This document shows positions 61,944-64,000 of a stretch of DNA of 64,000 nt, piece by piece. The stretch spans positions 182,501-246,500 of the forward strand of contig NZ_CP050313.1 of NCBI RefSeq assembly GCF_011765625.1, written 5' to 3'. Under the pieces are notes generated by a model. The model did no database searches and was not told the DNA's origin. It saw only the letters and a list, made by a program, of their open reading frames with translations. This DNA is from Shewanella aestuarii (lineage in GTDB: Bacteria; Pseudomonadota; Gammaproteobacteria; Enterobacterales; Shewanellaceae). Position 1 is the first letter of the stretch. Each line of letters opens with the position of its first letter. A program made the translations under genes and the position numbers.

Positions 61944-63355
61944 TGACTCAGGAAAGAGCGAAAACCTTATACGAAAAAGTTTGGGATGCGCACCTTGTTG
62001 CCAGTCCAGAGGGTGAAGCGCCAATTATTTATGTCGATCGCCATTTAGTGCATGAGGTGACCTCACCACAGGCATTCAGTGGATTAAAGGTGGCTGGCCG
62101 TCAATTACGTGCGCCTAAAAAAACCTTTGCGACCATGGATCATAACACATCCACCAAAAGTGCCAGCTTAGATGCATTAAGCTCAATGGCGCGCACCCAA
62201 GTAGAGACTCTTGCACAAAATTGTAAAGATTTTGGTGTTCGTTTATATGATATTCATCATCCAAATCAAGGTATTGTCCATGTAATGGGGCCTGAATTAG
62301 GTATCACCTTGCCCGGGGCAGTGATTGTATGTGGCGATTCACATACCGCGACTCACGGAGCTTTTGGTGCCTTGGCATTTGGTATCGGCACCTCTGAAGT
62401 TGAGCATGTATTAGCAACCCAAACCTTACGTCAATTAAAAGCCAAAACCATGAAAGTGGAAGTGCGTGGCACAGTCACCGATGGTGTGACAGCTAAAGAT
62501 ATTGTTTTAGCAATTATTGGTCGGGTAGGCATGGATGGCGGCACGGGCTACGTGGTTGAGTTTTGTGGTGAAGCCATTGAAGCTTTATCGATGGAAGGCC
62601 GAATGACGTTATGTAACATGGCCATCGAAATGGGCGCTAAAGCAGGTATGGTTGCACCGGATCAAACGACCTTTGAGTATTTGAAAGGGCGTGAGTTTGC
62701 TCCCAAAGGAGCTTTATGGGATCAAGCGGTTGCTACTTGGTCACAGCTTAAAACTGATGAAGGCGCTCAATTTGATGCTCAAGTGGTGCTAGAAGCCAAG
62801 GACATTGCGCCGCAATTAACTTGGGGAACAAATCCTGGTCAAGTTGTGGCTATTGATGGCGTTGTACCAGATCCCGCTGATGAATCCAATATTGCTGAAC
62901 GCAATAGCATGATAAAAGCCTTAGAGTACATTGCATTAACGCCGGGCACTAAAATGACCGATATTAGCATTAATAAGGTGTTTATTGGTTCGTGCACTAA
63001 TTCACGCATTGAAGATTTACGCTCTGCTGCTGCTCATGCTAAAAATCGTAAAGTAGCAGAAGGGGTGACCGCTATTGTGGTTCCCGGTTCGGGGCAAGTG
63101 AAACTGCAAGCTGAGGCTGAAGGCTTGGATAAAATTTTTATTGAAGCTGGCTTTGAGTGGCGTTTACCTGGGTGTTCAATGTGTTTAGCCATGAATGATG
63201 ACAGATTAGAGCCGGGCGATCGCTGTGCATCAACGAGTAATCGTAACTTTGAAGGCCGTCAAGGCCGTGGTAGTCGTACCCATTTAGTCAGCCCAGCAAT
63301 GGCGGCTGCAGCGGCAATTGCGGGTCACTTTGTTGATATTCGTCAACCATACTAA
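61943..63355 (+). CDS. leuC: 3-isopropylmalate dehydratase large subunit
   Basis: A 470-residue aconitase-family protein that isomerises 2- to 3-isopropylmalate with LeuD. The 4Fe-4S ligands are in [14 protein letters not shown] and [10 protein letters not shown], and the substrate-site [21 protein letters not shown] is intact. Its ATG overlaps the leuB stop (TAATG). Translation of leuC may therefore depend partly on ribosomes finishing the leuB frame. Confidence 0.97.
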
Positions 63356-63374
63356 ACCGAGATAGGAGACTAAC

Positions 63375-63980
63375 ATGCAAGCATTTACTGCCCATACCGG
63401 TTTAGCGGTAACCATTGATAGCACGAATGTTGATACCGATCAGATTATTCCAAAACAGTTTTTATCAAAAGTCACTCGTGATGGATTCGGTATACATTTA
63501 TTTCACGATTGGCGTTATTTAGATGAGGCTGGTGATAAACCTAATCCTGATTTTGTGCTGAATCAGCCACGTTATCAGGGGGCATCAATTTTATTGGCTC
63601 AAGAAAATTTTGGTTGTGGTTCGAGTCGTGAACATGCTCCGTGGGCACTAGCCGATTTTGGTTTACGAGCGATTATCGCCCCAAGCTTTGCAGATATTTT
63701 TTATGGTAATTCGATTAACAATGGTCTCTTACCTGTCAAATTACCTGCAGAACAAGTACAGCAATTAATGGATGAAGTTGCAGCCAAAGAAGGTGCGCAG
63801 ATCACCGTTGATTTACAAGCATTAACTGTTACCTCCCCAACAGGAGTGGTATTTAGTTTTAGTCTTGCCGAGTCAGCGCGCCATAAGTTATTAAATGGTT
63901 TAGATGCAATTGGATTAACTTTATCGTTCGAGCAGCAAATTAGTGATTATGAAGAAAAGATACCTGCATGGTATGCATAA
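63375..63980 (+). CDS. leuD: 3-isopropylmalate dehydratase small subunit
   Basis: A 201-residue subunit with [11 protein letters not shown] and the swivel-domain motif [14 protein letters not shown]. It starts 19 bases after leuC, with AGGAGA upstream, and completes the leuABCD operon. The window ends 20 bases after its stop, so the operon terminator is not seen. Confidence 0.97.
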   Translation: MQAFTAHTGLAVTIDSTNVDTDQIIPKQFLSKVTRDGFGIHLFHDWRYLDEAGDKPNPDFVLNQPRYQGASILLAQENFGCGSSREHAPWALADFGLRAIIAPSFADIFYGNSINNGLLPVKLPAEQVQQLMDEVAAKEGAQITVDLQALTVTSPTGVVFSFSLAESARHKLLNGLDAIGLTLSFEQQISDYEEKIPAWYA

Positions 63981-64000
63981 TCGAACAATAATTGATTAGA

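Overview
The window is chromosomal DNA of a gammaproteobacterium, almost certainly a low-GC (probably cold-water) Shewanella. The strongest evidence is a 187-residue tetraheme quinol dehydrogenase of the CymA type, supported by the gene orders argE/argCBFGH, rsmD-yhhL-ftsY-ftsE-ftsX-rpoH, slmA-dut-coaBC-radC-rpmB-rpmG, rarD-yigI-recQ and leuABCD. Genus is inferred from protein similarity I recognise; no search was run.

Layout: 1-1800 is the 3' end of an rRNA operon (23S, 5S, tRNA-Asp) followed by two decayed tandem tRNA-Asp copies. 1.9-6.4 kb holds cinA, a DUF1439 lipoprotein and ppc. 6.5-13.4 kb is the arginine cluster, argE divergent from argC-B-F-G-H, with a pair of ArgR boxes between them. 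13.5-19.3 kb carries a small sulfotransferase-like protein, an FKBP isomerase, an S9 peptidase, a MATE exporter and a polysaccharide deacetylase. 19.37-20.36 kb is an IS982-family insertion sequence inserted exactly in the stop codon of sco. 20.36-29.15 kb is the aa3-type cytochrome c oxidase locus (sco, ctaB, ctaA, a CxxxC protein, surf1, a DUF2909 gene, coxC, ctaG, ctaD, and a coxB carrying two cytochrome c domains). 29.5-37.4 kb contains lexA-sulA, plsB and an aromatic amino acid permease, a two-domain VOC protein, cymA, yhhL and rsmD. 37.6-45 kb is ftsY-ftsE-ftsX, rpoH, yicC, rph-pyrE and folE. 45-55 kb is a second S9 peptidase, slmA, dut, coaBC, a frameshifted radC, rpmB-rpmG, argA, a bacterial-PH protein, rarD and yigI. 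55-64 kb is recQ, a TPR protein with a degenerate GGDEF domain, and the leu operon with a textbook attenuator but a frameshifted leuB.

Functionally most of this is housekeeping: arginine and leucine synthesis under visible regulatory sites (ArgR boxes at argE/argC and at argA, a leucine leader peptide and attenuator), respiration (oxidase assembly line and CymA), SOS control (two LexA boxes before lexA-sulA) and cell division or secretion. No CRISPR array, prophage, defence island or secretion cluster is visible. I did not find a convincing undescribed system. The items most worth checking are the two frameshifts (a 5-bp tandem duplication in radC; a six-G run in leuB that also forms a -1 slippery heptamer), the IS insertion that rebuilt a stop codon, the head-to-head overlap of surf1 with a DUF2909 gene, the decayed tRNA-Asp tandem array, and a perfect 15-bp inverted repeat upstream of the second S9 peptidase.
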